Source of the DNA: Bacillota bacterium
Lineage (GTDB): Bacteria; Bacillota; Clostridia; Tissierellales; Sedimentibacteraceae
DNA: 49,219 nucleotides
Reading direction: 5' to 3'
NCBI GenBank assembly: GCA_023416855.1
Contig: JAEZGU010000252.1
Location: 1 to 49,219, forward strand
Each line of letters begins with the position of its first letter. The stretch's first letter is position 1. Positions 16,456-25,628 of this stretch are shown here, one piece after another. Made by a program: the position numbers and the translations under genes. A model generated the notes under the pieces. The model was not told the origin of the DNA. It saw nothing but the letters and a program-made list of their open reading frames with translations, and searched no databases.

Positions 16456-16797
16456 ATGATAATAATAAAGAAAAATATTGAATACAAGACAGTTTATAAT
16501 TGCAATGATTCTATATCAGATTATAATCTTGTTTTATTTATAAAAAAGAATGATTTTGGATATAACAGATTTGGTTTTACTGCAGCAAAAAAAATTAAAA
16601 AAGCTGTTCAGCGAAATGTTATAAGACGAAGATTAAAGGAAATAGTAAGATCAAATGAGAATAATCTTAAAGAAGGTTATGATATCGTTTTAATGGCAAG
16701 AGTAAATGCTACTGAATCAGATTATAAAAGTTTAGAAAAATCATTTAATAAACTGATTAAAAGGAAAAACTTGTTAAAGGGTGATAAAAATAAGTAA
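16456..16797 (+). CDS. rnpA: Ribonuclease P protein component
   Basis: A 113-aa basic protein that binds the RNase P RNA and helps cleave tRNA precursors. The family signature is the RNR motif within AVQRNVIRRRLKEIVR (about residues 52-67), with FGFTAAKKIKKA just before it. Length is normal (about 115). Its end overlaps the next gene, yidD, by 17 bp. Confidence 0.95.
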   Translation: MIIIKKNIEYKTVYNCNDSISDYNLVLFIKKNDFGYNRFGFTAAKKIKKAVQRNVIRRRLKEIVRSNENNLKEGYDIVLMARVNATESDYKSLEKSFNKLIKRKNLLKGDKNK

Positions 16798-16999
16798 GAT
16801 ATTAATTTTTATTATTCGTATATATCAAAAGTTTTCTTCAAACTCAACAGTCAGACATTGTAGATTTTATCCTACATGTTCGCAATATTTTATTGAAAGC
16901 TTACAAAAATACGGTTTTTTAAAAGGTTCATACTTAGGTATTAAAAGAATATTAAGATGTCACCCTTTCAACCCTGGAGGGTATGATCCTTTGAAATAG
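16781..16999 (+). CDS. yidD: Membrane protein insertion efficiency factor YidD
   Basis: A 72-aa small protein with the YidD hallmark RFYPTCSQYFIESLQKYG and the C-terminal RCHPFNPGGYDPLK. The family aids YidC-dependent membrane insertion. The start is GTG at 16781, inside the end of rnpA, consistent with translational coupling. The N-terminal stretch ILIFIIRIYQKF is a likely amphipathic membrane-binding helix. Confidence 0.94.
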   Translation: MIKISKILIFIIRIYQKFSSNSTVRHCRFYPTCSQYFIESLQKYGFLKGSYLGIKRILRCHPFNPGGYDPLK

Positions 17000-17007
17000 G
17001 AGGAAAT

Positions 17008-17778
17008 ATGAATTTAGATTTTATAGCAAAGCCAATGGGGATGCTTGTTGAATTATTATATAATATGGTGTCTAGTTTAGACAGTAGCTATTTGTCTGCT
17101 TATGCAATTGCAATAATATTATCAACAATTATTTTCAAGTTATTAATGATGCCATTTACTCTAAAGCAGTCAAAATCAATGAAAAAGATGCAGGAATTAA
17201 ATCCACAAATAAAAGAACTGCAAGAGAAATATGGTAAAGATCCACAAACTTTACAAAGAAAACAAATGGAATTATATAAAGAAGCAAATTACAGTCCTTT
17301 TTCAGGATGTTTACCAATGCTTATTCAATTTCCAATACTTATTGCATTCTTTTATGTTATAAGATCACCGGAAATATATGTATTTGATAATCAAGAAGCA
17401 TATAACTTGATTAATAAAACATTTTTATGGATTAAGGATTTAAGCTTTGCTGAGAACTATGAGTTTGCAAATGGAACAGTAAATGGTATATTTATGGGTA
17501 AAGTTCCGTTTATAGGGGCAGCATTACCTATATTAGCTACAATATCATCACTTACGACTTATTTGACTACAAAAATGTCATCTCAACCATCTATGAATGA
17601 GCAGCAGGCAGCTACACAAAAATCAATGAGCATGATGATGCCAATTATGATATTTGTATTTGGTTTACAATTCCCTGCTGGTTTAGCATTATATTGGGTT
17701 GTTTCAAATATATTCCAAGTAGTACAACAATATATCGTTATGAATTCGTCCAAAAATCCCAAGGAGGAATTAAAATAG
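17008..17778 (+). CDS. yidC: Membrane protein insertase YidC/OxaA/SpoIIIJ
   Basis: A 256-aa insertase that places proteins in the cytoplasmic membrane with or without SecYEG. About five hydrophobic segments are visible (around residues 5-22, 28-48, 97-117, 165-190 and 205-235). The cytoplasmic charged hairpin KKMQELNPQIKELQEKYG is diagnostic, as is FSGCLPMLIQFPILIAFFYV. Unlike Bacillus SpoIIIJ it shows no lipoprotein signal with cysteine at the N-terminus. It ends TAG directly before the jag ATG, and the jag ribosome-binding site (AAGGAGG) lies inside yidC. Confidence 0.96.
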   Translation: MNLDFIAKPMGMLVELLYNMVSSLDSSYLSAYAIAIILSTIIFKLLMMPFTLKQSKSMKKMQELNPQIKELQEKYGKDPQTLQRKQMELYKEANYSPFSGCLPMLIQFPILIAFFYVIRSPEIYVFDNQEAYNLINKTFLWIKDLSFAENYEFANGTVNGIFMGKVPFIGAALPILATISSLTTYLTTKMSSQPSMNEQQAATQKSMSMMMPIMIFVFGLQFPAGLALYWVVSNIFQVVQQYIVMNSSKNPKEELK

Positions 17779-18405
17779 ATGAAAAATGTAACTATTGAAA
17801 GAGCTACCGTAGATGAAGCTGTTATTGCAGCTTTAAATGAGTTAGAAGCCGAAAAAGAAGATGTGGTAGTAGAGGTTATTAATGAACCGTCTAAAGGTTT
17901 GTTTGGTTTAATTGGCAGCAAAAATGCAAAAGTTAAAGTTACTGTTACAAATGGTCCGGAAGAAAGAACTAAGAAATTTATTGATGTGCTGCTAAAGAAA
18001 ATGGACATTGAAGCTGTATATAAAGTAAGCTTATCTGATAATGTATTAAGAGCAGATATTACTAAAATCAGCGAAGATGATAAAGGTATTATCATTGGAA
18101 AAAGAGGCAAAAATTTAGATGAAATTCAATTCCTTTTAAATTTAATAGTTAATAAAGGAAGACAAAATTACGTGCGAGTAATATTCAATGTTGAAGATTA
18201 CAGAGCAAAAAGAGAAGAAACATTAAAAAAATTGGCTTTTAAAATGGCTGATAAATGTAGATATTATAAACATAAAGTTCGCCTTGAGCCAATGAACCCA
18301 TATGAAAGAAGAATTATACATTCATCTCTACAGGATGAAAAAGACATTATAACATATTCTGAAGGCGATGAGCCATACAGAAAAGTAGTAATTGATCTTA
18401 AGTAG
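17779..18405 (+). CDS. jag: Jag/KhpB RNA-binding protein
   Basis: A 208-aa protein with three domains. The Jag-N domain (about 1-50) has the EPSKGLFGLIGSKNAKVKV motif. A KH domain (about 75-140) has GKRGKNLDEIQFLLN. The R3H domain (about 145-205) has NPYERRIIHSSLQ. KhpB proteins bind RNA and in streptococci affect cell elongation together with KhpA. The gene abuts yidC with no spacer, the usual order in Firmicutes, and a terminator follows. Confidence 0.95.
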   Translation: MKNVTIERATVDEAVIAALNELEAEKEDVVVEVINEPSKGLFGLIGSKNAKVKVTVTNGPEERTKKFIDVLLKKMDIEAVYKVSLSDNVLRADITKISEDDKGIIIGKRGKNLDEIQFLLNLIVNKGRQNYVRVIFNVEDYRAKREETLKKLAFKMADKCRYYKHKVRLEPMNPYERRIIHSSLQDEKDIITYSEGDEPYRKVVIDLK

Positions 18406-18461
18406 GTCGGCGCCTTGCAGTAAGAACATTTTAAACAACTTATTAGTTATTAGTTAATTAT

Positions 18462-18488
18462 AAACTCGGGATACCGGGTTTATTTTTT
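18462..18488 (+). terminator. Intrinsic terminator after jag
   Basis: An 8-bp stem AAACTCGG (18462-18469) / CCGGGTTT (18474-18481), with one G-T pair and loop GATA, is followed by ATTTTTT. It closes the rpmH-jag transcription unit before mnmE. Confidence 0.85.
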
Positions 18489-18556
18489 GCTATACATTTT
18501 CTATAAATTAGGGTAGAATATATAATAATATATACTTAGAAAGATACGGTGATTTA

Positions 18557-19924
18557 ATGAATACTGATACAATAGTCGCAATTGCAACATTTCCGGGCAA
18601 TGCGGGTATTAATATAATTAGAATAAGCGGAAATAATGCACTAAACATAGTAAAAAGGATATTTGTTAAAAATACTAATAATTTAGATTTGAAACCAAGA
18701 TATCTCCATTATGGACACATTGTGGATAATAATAATCAAATTATTGATGAAGTGTTGGTTTCTTATATGAAAGCTCCGAATACCTATACAAGAGAAGATA
18801 TTGTTGAGATTAATTGTCATGGTGGTTTAATATCAGCTAAGAAAATTATGGAGACTGTTTTACTTCATGATTGCAGGTTAGCTGAAAGAGGAGAGTTCAC
18901 TAAAAGAGCATTTTTAAACGGAAGAATTGATCTTACGCAAGCTGAGGCTGTTATAGATATTATTAACTCTAAAACAGATTCAAGCCATGGGATTTCAGTT
19001 AAGCACCTTGAAGGTAGATTATCGAGAGAAATAAATGAAATTATTGAAGAAATAATGGATTTACTTGCAAATATAGAGGTGAATATAGATTTTCCAGAAT
19101 ATGACGAAGATGAAGTAACAATAAATAAAGTTAAAGAATTAAGTGAAAATATAGTATGTGAGCTTGATAGATTAATAAAGACTGCAGATACAGGAAAAAT
19201 ATTTAAAGAAGGCATAAAGACTGTTATACTTGGTAAACCAAATGTGGGAAAATCATCTTTAATGAATTTTTTATTAAATGAAAATCGTGCAATTGTAACT
19301 GAAATTCCCGGCACTACAAGAGATACAATTGAAGAATATGTAAATATTAAGGGTGTTCCTTTAAGAATAATAGACACTGCAGGTATAAGAGATACAGATG
19401 ATAAAGTAGAGAAAATAGGTGTAGAAAAGGCTCTTAATAAAGTAGATGAAGCAGATTTAGTAATAATGGTTTTTGATTCATCAAGAGAGCTTGAAGAAGA
19501 TGATGAATATATAATTGATTATATTAAAAACCAGAAAGCGATATATATCAATAATAAGACTGATTTAGAAAGAAAGTTAAACTTAGAAAAACATAGAAAT
19601 ATTGAAAAAGAGTTAATTAATATATCAGTTATTAATAATCAAGGTTTAGATGATATAATAAAAAAAATAAGTGAAATGTTTTTTGAAGGTTCTATTAATG
19701 TAAGTGATGAGTTGATTATAAATAACGTTAGACATAAAAACTTACTAATAAAAGCTAAAAAAAGCTTAGAAGAAGTGTTAAATTCAATTAATAATGGAAT
19801 GACAATTGATTTTATAGAAATAGATTTAAAGCAGGCTATGGAGAATTTAGGATTTATCGTTGGTAAATCTGTAAGCGATGATTTAATGGACAAAATTTTT
19901 AATGAGTTTTGCATAGGAAAATAG
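18557..19924 (+). CDS. mnmE: tRNA uridine-5-carboxymethylaminomethyl modification GTPase MnmE
   Basis: A 455-aa GTPase that works with MnmG to modify U34 of several tRNAs. The N-terminal tetrahydrofolate-binding domain starts DTIVAIATFPGNAGINIIRI. The inserted G domain has GKPNVGKSSL (G1, about residue 225), GTTRDT (G2), DTAG (G3) and NKTD (G4). The protein ends in the catalytic C-terminal CIGK. ATG 18557 has a weak upstream ribosome-binding site (ACGGTGA). It lies 12 bp before mnmG. Confidence 0.97.
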   Translation: MNTDTIVAIATFPGNAGINIIRISGNNALNIVKRIFVKNTNNLDLKPRYLHYGHIVDNNNQIIDEVLVSYMKAPNTYTREDIVEINCHGGLISAKKIMETVLLHDCRLAERGEFTKRAFLNGRIDLTQAEAVIDIINSKTDSSHGISVKHLEGRLSREINEIIEEIMDLLANIEVNIDFPEYDEDEVTINKVKELSENIVCELDRLIKTADTGKIFKEGIKTVILGKPNVGKSSLMNFLLNENRAIVTEIPGTTRDTIEEYVNIKGVPLRIIDTAGIRDTDDKVEKIGVEKALNKVDEADLVIMVFDSSRELEEDDEYIIDYIKNQKAIYINNKTDLERKLNLEKHRNIEKELINISVINNQGLDDIIKKISEMFFEGSINVSDELIINNVRHKNLLIKAKKSLEEVLNSINNGMTIDFIEIDLKQAMENLGFIVGKSVSDDLMDKIFNEFCIGK

Positions 19925-19936
19925 AAAGGAAAAAAA

Positions 19937-21829
19937 ATGAACAATATAGTAAGAGAATTTCTTGCTGACAGTGTTGATATAGTTGTTATTGGAGCAGGCC
20001 ATGCGGGATGTGAAGCATCTCTTGCAGCTGCACGTCTTGGTATGAAAACAATAATGCTAACAATGAGCTTAGATTCAATAGCAATGATGCCTTGTAATCC
20101 TAATATAGGAGGTACTGCTAAAGGACATTTAGTAAGGGAAATTGATGCACTTGGCGGAGAAATGGCTTTAAATATAGATAAAACTATGATACAATGTAAG
20201 ATGTTGAATCGCTCAAAAGGACCGGCAGTACATTCTTTAAGAGCACAAGCTGATAAAAATAAATATCATACTGAAATGAAAAAAGTATTAGAAAATCAAG
20301 AGAGACTTCAGGTTATACAATCAGAAGTAACTGATTTAAAAATAAATGAGGATGGAAGTTTCAATGTTATTACTAAGCTTGGAGCATACTATAGAGCTAA
20401 AGCAGTAATAGTAACTACCGGAACATATTTGGAAGGTAGAATTTATATTGGTGAGCTTAACTATTCATCAGGACCAAATGGATTAGAACCCTCAACTATG
20501 CTTTCTAAATCCTTAATGGATTTAGGAATTGAAATGAGAAAATTTAAGACAGGTACACCTGCAAGAATTCACTCTGATTCTATTAATTATGATAAAATGG
20601 AAATTCAGTCAGGAGATGAAGAAATAATACCATTTTCATTTATGACTGATGAAATAAATATAGAACAGGTACCATGCTATATAACTTATACAACAGAAGA
20701 AACGCATGAGATTATAAGAAATAATCTAGACAGATCACCTCTTTATGAAGGTGTTATAAAAAGTATAGGACCAAGATACTGCCCTTCAATTGAAGATAAG
20801 GTTGTTAAATTTTCAGATAAGGATAGACATCAGCTATTTGTAGAACCTGAAGGATTGGATACAAAAGAAATGTATATCCAAGGTATGTCATCATCTCTTC
20901 CATATGAAGTGCAAATACCAATGTATAGATCAATGATTGGTATGGAAAATGCTCAAATCATGCGACCTGCATATGCAATAGAATATGATTCCATTGATCC
21001 TACACAGCTTAAAAGCAGTTTAGAATTAATAAATATAAAAAATTTATTTTTTGCGGGTCAGGTAAATGGTAGCTCAGGTTATGAAGAGGCAGCGGCCCAG
21101 GGTTTAATAGCAGGTATAAATGCTGTTTTAAGCTTAAAAAATAAAGAGCCTTTAGTATTAGATCGTTCTGAAGCATATATAGGAGTTTTAATAGATGATT
21201 TAATAACAAAAGGAACAAATGAACCATATAGAATGATGACTTCAAGAGCAGAATATAGATTGCTCTTAAGACAAGACAACGCTGATGAAAGATTAACGCA
21301 AAAGGGTTATGATATTGGTTTAGTTACAAAAGAGAGATATGAAAGATATATTAATAAAAAACGAACTATTGAAACTGAATTAGAGAGATTAAAAAATATA
21401 AAATTAACACCTAAAGCAGAAATAAATAGCATATTAGAAAAGGTTGGCAGTGTTCCATTAAGTAAAGCAATATCATTATATGAATTACTGAAAAGAGTTG
21501 AGCTAAATTATGATAATACGTTGGAATTAGATAATGATAGACCTCAACTAAAAAAGGAAATTAAGGATTATGTTGAAACAGTAATAAAATATGAAGGTTA
21601 TATTGCAAAACAAATAAATCAGGTGGAACAGTTTAAGAAATTAGAAAACAAAAGAATTCCTGAAGATATTGATTATAATAACATCGGAAGTTTAAGATTG
21701 GAAGCTAGACAAAAATTAATTAAAATAAAACCTGATTCCATTGGTCAAGCTTCAAGAATTTCAGGAGTTTCGCCATCTGATATTAATGTTTTGTTAATTT
21801 ATCTAATGACGCATAATAAAAATAATTAA
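19937..21829 (+). CDS. mnmG: tRNA uridine-5-carboxymethylaminomethyl modification enzyme MnmG (GidA)
   Basis: A 630-aa FAD enzyme, partner of MnmE. It has the N-terminal FAD motif VVIGAGHAGCEASLAAARLG (first ~35 residues), the signature GPRYCPSIEDKV (about residue 275) and the C-terminal helical domain ending GVSPSDINVLLIYL. Length matches the long MnmG form of about 630 aa, not the short TrmFO form. AAAGGA precedes its ATG. It is the third of the conserved mnmE-mnmG-rsmG set. Confidence 0.97.
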   Translation: MNNIVREFLADSVDIVVIGAGHAGCEASLAAARLGMKTIMLTMSLDSIAMMPCNPNIGGTAKGHLVREIDALGGEMALNIDKTMIQCKMLNRSKGPAVHSLRAQADKNKYHTEMKKVLENQERLQVIQSEVTDLKINEDGSFNVITKLGAYYRAKAVIVTTGTYLEGRIYIGELNYSSGPNGLEPSTMLSKSLMDLGIEMRKFKTGTPARIHSDSINYDKMEIQSGDEEIIPFSFMTDEINIEQVPCYITYTTEETHEIIRNNLDRSPLYEGVIKSIGPRYCPSIEDKVVKFSDKDRHQLFVEPEGLDTKEMYIQGMSSSLPYEVQIPMYRSMIGMENAQIMRPAYAIEYDSIDPTQLKSSLELINIKNLFFAGQVNGSSGYEEAAAQGLIAGINAVLSLKNKEPLVLDRSEAYIGVLIDDLITKGTNEPYRMMTSRAEYRLLLRQDNADERLTQKGYDIGLVTKERYERYINKKRTIETELERLKNIKLTPKAEINSILEKVGSVPLSKAISLYELLKRVELNYDNTLELDNDRPQLKKEIKDYVETVIKYEGYIAKQINQVEQFKKLENKRIPEDIDYNNIGSLRLEARQKLIKIKPDSIGQASRISGVSPSDINVLLIYLMTHNKNN

Positions 21830-21844
21830 TACAAGGAGTGCACC

Positions 21845-22558
21845 TTGATTAAAACATTAAACGAAGGATTTGAACAGCTTAGAATTCCATATGATGAAAA
21901 AATAGAAAGCAAATTTATAAAGTATTGTGATTTATTGAAGGAATGGAATCAGAAAATTAATATAACTTCCATAGAAAATGATGAAGATATATATGTTAAA
22001 CATTTTTTAGACAGTGTTTTACTTTTAAATGAAGAAAACTATAATGAAGAAAAAAGTATTATAGATGTAGGCACCGGGGGAGGATTTCCCGGTTTGCCAT
22101 TAAAAATAGTAAACAATAATTATAAAGTAACACTTTTAGATAGTTTAAGAAAAAGAATAGATTTTTTGACTTTGGTTGTCAATGAACTTTCCCTTGATAA
22201 TGTAGATTTTATTCATGGCAGAGCTGAAGACTATGGACAGAATAAAAACTATAGAGAAAAATATGATATTTGTGTTTCAAGGGCAGTAGCACCTTTAAAT
22301 GTATTAAGCGAATATTGTTTACCATTTGTAAAAGTGGGAGGCTATTTTGCAGCATATAAAAGTGAAAATATTTCCACGGAAATCTTAAGCTCTGACAATG
22401 CCATTAATAAACTTGGAGGAAAAATTAGAGAAATCAAAGAAATTAATTTACCTAAAACAAATATTATTAGAAAAATTGTAATAATAGAAAAAACTGAAGA
22501 AACAAATAAAAAATACCCGCGAAAAGCTGGGAAACCAAGTAAAGAACCATTGGTATAA
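21845..22558 (+). CDS. rsmG: 16S rRNA (guanine-527-N7)-methyltransferase RsmG
   Basis: A 237-aa class I SAM methyltransferase that modifies G527 of 16S rRNA; loss gives low-level streptomycin resistance in several bacteria. The SAM-binding loop is DVGTGGGFPGLPL (about residues 77-89). WNQKINITSI and the late catalytic segment CVSRAVAPLNVL are typical, and the tail YPRKAGKPSKEPL is conserved in Firmicutes. The start is TTG at 21845 with GGAGTG about 5 bases upstream. Confidence 0.95.
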   Translation: MIKTLNEGFEQLRIPYDEKIESKFIKYCDLLKEWNQKINITSIENDEDIYVKHFLDSVLLLNEENYNEEKSIIDVGTGGGFPGLPLKIVNNNYKVTLLDSLRKRIDFLTLVVNELSLDNVDFIHGRAEDYGQNKNYREKYDICVSRAVAPLNVLSEYCLPFVKVGGYFAAYKSENISTEILSSDNAINKLGGKIREIKEINLPKTNIIRKIVIIEKTEETNKKYPRKAGKPSKEPLV

Positions 22559-22571
22559 GGGGGAGAAGTCT

Positions 22572-23360
22572 TTGATAAGCAGTATATTTAATATTGATGT
22601 AAACAAAATTATACCTAATAAGAATCAACCAAGAAAAGTTTTTGATGACAAAGCTTTAGAAGAGTTAAGTCAATCAATTAAAAATTATGGTATTATTCAA
22701 CCTATTACTGTAAGAAAAATCTATGATGATATTTATGAGTTAGTTGCAGGTGAAAGACGATTAAAAGCTGTTAAATTATTGAAAATGGAAACAATACCTG
22801 CTGTTGTCATTGAGGTAAAAGAAGAAGAATCTGCTGCAATGGCTTTAATTGAAAATTTACAGAGAGAAGATTTAGATTTTATCGAAGAGGCAATGGCTTT
22901 TGAAAGGTTAATTGAAGATTTCGGATTGAATCAAACTCAGCTTGCAGAAAAGCTTGGAAAATCTCAATCTACAATAGCTAATAAAATGAGAATTTTAAAG
23001 CTTCCAGAGTCAGTCAAAAAGGAACTTAGAGATGCAAAGTTAACAGAGCGACATGCAAGAGCATTGTTAAAAATAGAGGACGAAGAGATACTTTTAAACA
23101 TAGTTGAAAAAATTATAAAAAAGGATTTAAATGTTAGCGAAACAGAGAAGCTTGTAAATTCAATTGCTGAGGATTTAAATATTAAAAAAATGAAGGACAA
23201 GCGTTATGTAAGAAACTTTATTAATTATAAAATTTATATTAATACTATCAAAAATGCCTACAATGAAATTGTTAAAACAGGTATAGAAGCAAAATTTGAA
23301 CAATTAGAATCTGATGAATTTATAGAAATAAAAGTTAAGATACCTAAAAAAAACATATAG
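22572..23360 (+). CDS. noc: Noc-like ParB-family nucleoid occlusion protein
   Basis: A 262-aa ParB-family protein. It has the ParB/Srx box IIPNKNQPRKVFDDKAL, the CTPase motifs AGERRLKA and ALIENLQREDL, and the helix-turn-helix GKSQSTIANKMRILKLP (about residues 135-151). It resembles Bacillus Noc in HTH sequence (QSTIANK) and position between rsmG and parA. The product begins only about 10 residues before the ParB box, so the long N-terminal membrane-targeting extension of Bacillus Noc is mostly missing. The start is TTG at 22572 behind GGGGGAGAAG. A second chromosomal ParB paralogue is an alternative reading. Confidence 0.85.
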   Translation: MISSIFNIDVNKIIPNKNQPRKVFDDKALEELSQSIKNYGIIQPITVRKIYDDIYELVAGERRLKAVKLLKMETIPAVVIEVKEEESAAMALIENLQREDLDFIEEAMAFERLIEDFGLNQTQLAEKLGKSQSTIANKMRILKLPESVKKELRDAKLTERHARALLKIEDEEILLNIVEKIIKKDLNVSETEKLVNSIAEDLNIKKMKDKRYVRNFINYKIYINTIKNAYNEIVKTGIEAKFEQLESDEFIEIKVKIPKKNI

Positions 23361-23372
23361 AGGGTGGTAAAA

Positions 23373-24134
23373 GTGACCAAGGTAATAAGTATATTCAATC
23401 AAAAAGGCGGAGTTGGCAAAACAACTACAAATGTAAACTTATGTGCCGCATTGGCCTTAAAGGGAAAAAGAGTTTTGAGTATTGATATAGACCCTCAAGG
23501 TAATTCAAGTAGTGGATTTGGTGTAGATAAGAATAGTTTAGAATATACCATATACGACATATTAATAGAAGATTATGATATAAATAAAGTTATACAAAAG
23601 ACAGATATTGAAAACTTGTATTTAGTACCAGCCAATATTCAATTAGCAGGTGCAGAAATTGAGTTGACAAACACAAAATACAGGGAAAAAACCTTAAGAG
23701 AAAGCATTAATTTATTAGACGATACATATGATTTCATTATAATTGATTGCCCACCGTCACTTGGACTTTTATCATTGAATGCATTGACTGCATCTGACAC
23801 GGTATTAATTCCTATACAATGTGAGTACTATTCCTTAGAAGGAGTGGGACAGCTTATAGATACAGTTAAATTAGTCAGAAAAAACTTGAATCCTAAATTG
23901 GAAATTGAAGGTGTTCTTTTGAACATGTTTGATGGAAGAACAAATCTTTCCATACAAGTAGTAGAAGAGGTTAAGAAATACTTTAAAGACAAGGTATATA
24001 GAACTGTTATACCAAGGAGTGTAAGATTAGCAGAAGCTCCAAGCTTCGGACAACCTATTATGTTATATGATGAGAAATCAAAAGGCAGCGAAGCTTATAT
24101 AAAATTAGCAGAAGAAATAATTAAAAACAATTAG
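23373..24134 (+). CDS. parA: ParA/Soj chromosome partitioning ATPase
   Basis: A 253-aa Walker-type ATPase with the deviant Walker A FNQKGGVGKTTT (residues 8-19), Walker A' region DIDPQGNSSSGFG (about 39-51) and Walker B FIIIDCPPSLG. It binds DNA as an ATP dimer and works with ParB to separate origins; in Bacillus it also regulates DnaA. GTG at 23373 is chosen over GTG at 23364 because the purine-rich AGAGGGTGG overlaps the earlier codon, and because the product then matches Soj in length. It follows noc by 12 bp and precedes parB by 10 bp. Confidence 0.95.
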   Translation: MTKVISIFNQKGGVGKTTTNVNLCAALALKGKRVLSIDIDPQGNSSSGFGVDKNSLEYTIYDILIEDYDINKVIQKTDIENLYLVPANIQLAGAEIELTNTKYREKTLRESINLLDDTYDFIIIDCPPSLGLLSLNALTASDTVLIPIQCEYYSLEGVGQLIDTVKLVRKNLNPKLEIEGVLLNMFDGRTNLSIQVVEEVKKYFKDKVYRTVIPRSVRLAEAPSFGQPIMLYDEKSKGSEAYIKLAEEIIKNN

Positions 24135-24144
24135 GGAGGTTATT

Positions 24145-24990
24145 ATGGCAATTAAAAGAAAGGCCTTAGGCAAGGGTTTATCGGCTTTAATACCTGAAGA
24201 TTTAGAGAAAGAAGATAGCTCAAGAATTGAAGATATAGACATTAATTTAATAAGCCCAAATCCAAATCAGCCACGTAAAGTTTTCGAACAGGATAAATTA
24301 GACGAGCTGACTGAGTCCATAAGAAAATATGGCGTAATTCAACCTATAATTGTTAGAAAAGACAAAGATATATATACAATAATTGCTGGGGAAAGACGTT
24401 GGAGAGCATGTAAAAATGCCAACATAAAAACTATACCTTGTATAGTAAGGGATATGGAAAATAAAAATGCTTCTGAGATAGCCCTTATAGAAAATATTCA
24501 GAGAGAGGACTTAAATCCAATTGATGAAGCAAATGCATATGATTATATAATGGAGCGTTATGGAATAACTCAGGAGGAAGTTTCTAATATAGTTGGTAAG
24601 TCAAGGGTATACGTAACTAATATAATGAGATTAACCAATCTTGATAATTATGTAAAAAATAAAATTATAACTAATGAAATTTCTGCCGGTCATGGGAGAG
24701 CAATTTTAAGCTTAAGTCCGGAAAAACAAGTAGCCATAACTGATAAAATAATAAATGAAGGTTTAAGTGTTAGGGATGTAGAAAAAATGGTTCGGGATAA
24801 TAAAAAGCCAAGAAGGAAAATATTACCTGAAAAAGATAAATATATTGCACATATTGAAGAATTATTAACAGATAAATTTTCTTCAAGAGTAAATATTAAA
24901 CGAAACAAAAATAAAGGAAAAATAGAAATAGAGTACGATAATACCGAAGATATGAACAGAATATTAGATTTATTAAAAATAGATGAATAA
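24145..24990 (+). CDS. parB: ParB/Spo0J chromosome partitioning protein
   Basis: A 281-aa CTP-dependent DNA clamp that loads at parS. It starts MAIKRKALGKGLSALIPE, the ParA-stimulating tail typical of chromosomal ParB. The ParB box is SPNPNQPRKVFEQDKL, followed by the CTP motifs IIAGERRWRACKNA and ENIQREDLNPIDEA. The HTH is EEVSNIVGKSRVYVTNIMRL, and a C-terminal dimerisation segment follows. AGGGAGG precedes ATG 24145. A terminator ends the operon 10 bp downstream. A matching parS site is found at 32953. Confidence 0.96.
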   Translation: MAIKRKALGKGLSALIPEDLEKEDSSRIEDIDINLISPNPNQPRKVFEQDKLDELTESIRKYGVIQPIIVRKDKDIYTIIAGERRWRACKNANIKTIPCIVRDMENKNASEIALIENIQREDLNPIDEANAYDYIMERYGITQEEVSNIVGKSRVYVTNIMRLTNLDNYVKNKIITNEISAGHGRAILSLSPEKQVAITDKIINEGLSVRDVEKMVRDNKKPRRKILPEKDKYIAHIEELLTDKFSSRVNIKRNKNKGKIEIEYDNTEDMNRILDLLKIDE

Positions 24991-24999
24991 AAGTAATAT

Positions 25000-25040
25000 T
25001 GAGCTAATCCAAAATTAATAAAAGGATAAGCTCATTTTTT
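25000..25040 (+). terminator. Intrinsic terminator after parB
   Basis: An 11-bp imperfect stem (25000-25010 with 25024-25034; TGAGCT/AGCTCA and ATCC/GGAT with one A-A mismatch) is followed by six Ts. It ends the mnmE-parB unit and isolates the hydrogenase operon, whose promoter begins 20 bp further on. Confidence 0.85.
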
Positions 25041-25059
25041 GTTTTAACTCATTCTATAA

Positions 25060-25088
25060 TTGACATTATATTAACAAAGATATATAAT
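25060..25088 (+). promoter_or_regulatory. Promoter for the hydrogenase operon
   Basis: TTGACA (25060-25065) and TATAAT (25083-25088) are perfect consensus with a 17-base spacer. Start of transcription near 25095 excludes the in-frame ATG at 25087 as the first codon of the next gene and supports TTG at 25129. Confidence 0.88.
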
Positions 25089-25128
25089 GAATGCGACATA
25101 TAGATATAAATTATGGGGAGGTTATATT

Positions 25129-25617
25129 TTGACTAAAGGACTGGATTTAAAACAGAATGAAAAGCAGTTTATATTGCTGAAAGAGTATATTGACTCAATA
25201 AGTGATACGCAAGGCGTATTAATGCAGGCTTTACACAAAGCTCAAGAGATATTTGGATATCTGCCGATCGAAGTTCAAAAATTCATATCTCATGAGTTAG
25301 AAGTGCCGCTTGCGGAAGTATATGGAGTTGCTACTTTTTATACTCAATTTTCTATTGAACCAAAGGGCAAGCATAAAATTGGTGTATGCTTGGGAACAGC
25401 TTGCTATGTTAAAGGTGCACAATTAGTACTGGACAAGTTAGCAAAGGAATTAAATATTAAAGTTGGCGGAACTACACCCGACAATTTATTTACCCTTGAA
25501 GCCACTAGATGTTTAGGTTGCTGTGGTTTGGCACCGGTAATGATGATTGATCAGGACGTTTATGGAAAGTTAGAAGTGAGCAAAATACCGGAAATAATCT
25601 CAAAATATAGAGAATAG
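25129..25617 (+). CDS. hydC: NuoE-like [2Fe-2S] subunit of NAD-dependent [FeFe] hydrogenase (HydC)
   Basis: A 162-aa thioredoxin-like ferredoxin of the NuoE family. It has the N-terminal helical part with VLMQALHKAQEIFGYLP and VYGVATFYTQF, then four cysteine ligands in CLGTACYVKG and CLGCCGLAP. In trimeric bifurcating hydrogenases this subunit passes electrons between the flavin subunit and the catalytic subunit. TTG at 25129 is chosen because GGGGAGG lies 7 bases before it and the mapped promoter excludes the earlier ATG. It is first of four tightly spaced genes. Confidence 0.9.
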   Translation: MTKGLDLKQNEKQFILLKEYIDSISDTQGVLMQALHKAQEIFGYLPIEVQKFISHELEVPLAEVYGVATFYTQFSIEPKGKHKIGVCLGTACYVKGAQLVLDKLAKELNIKVGGTTPDNLFTLEATRCLGCCGLAPVMMIDQDVYGKLEVSKIPEIISKYRE

Positions 25618-25628
25618 GGGGATAATTC

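Noticed and set aside
18865..19377. 170-codon open frame antisense to mnmE
   Set aside because: It is the mirror of a conserved gene, has no ribosome-binding site and no recognisable domain. Other long antisense frames (for example 17583-18110 and 10339-10764) were rejected for the same reason.
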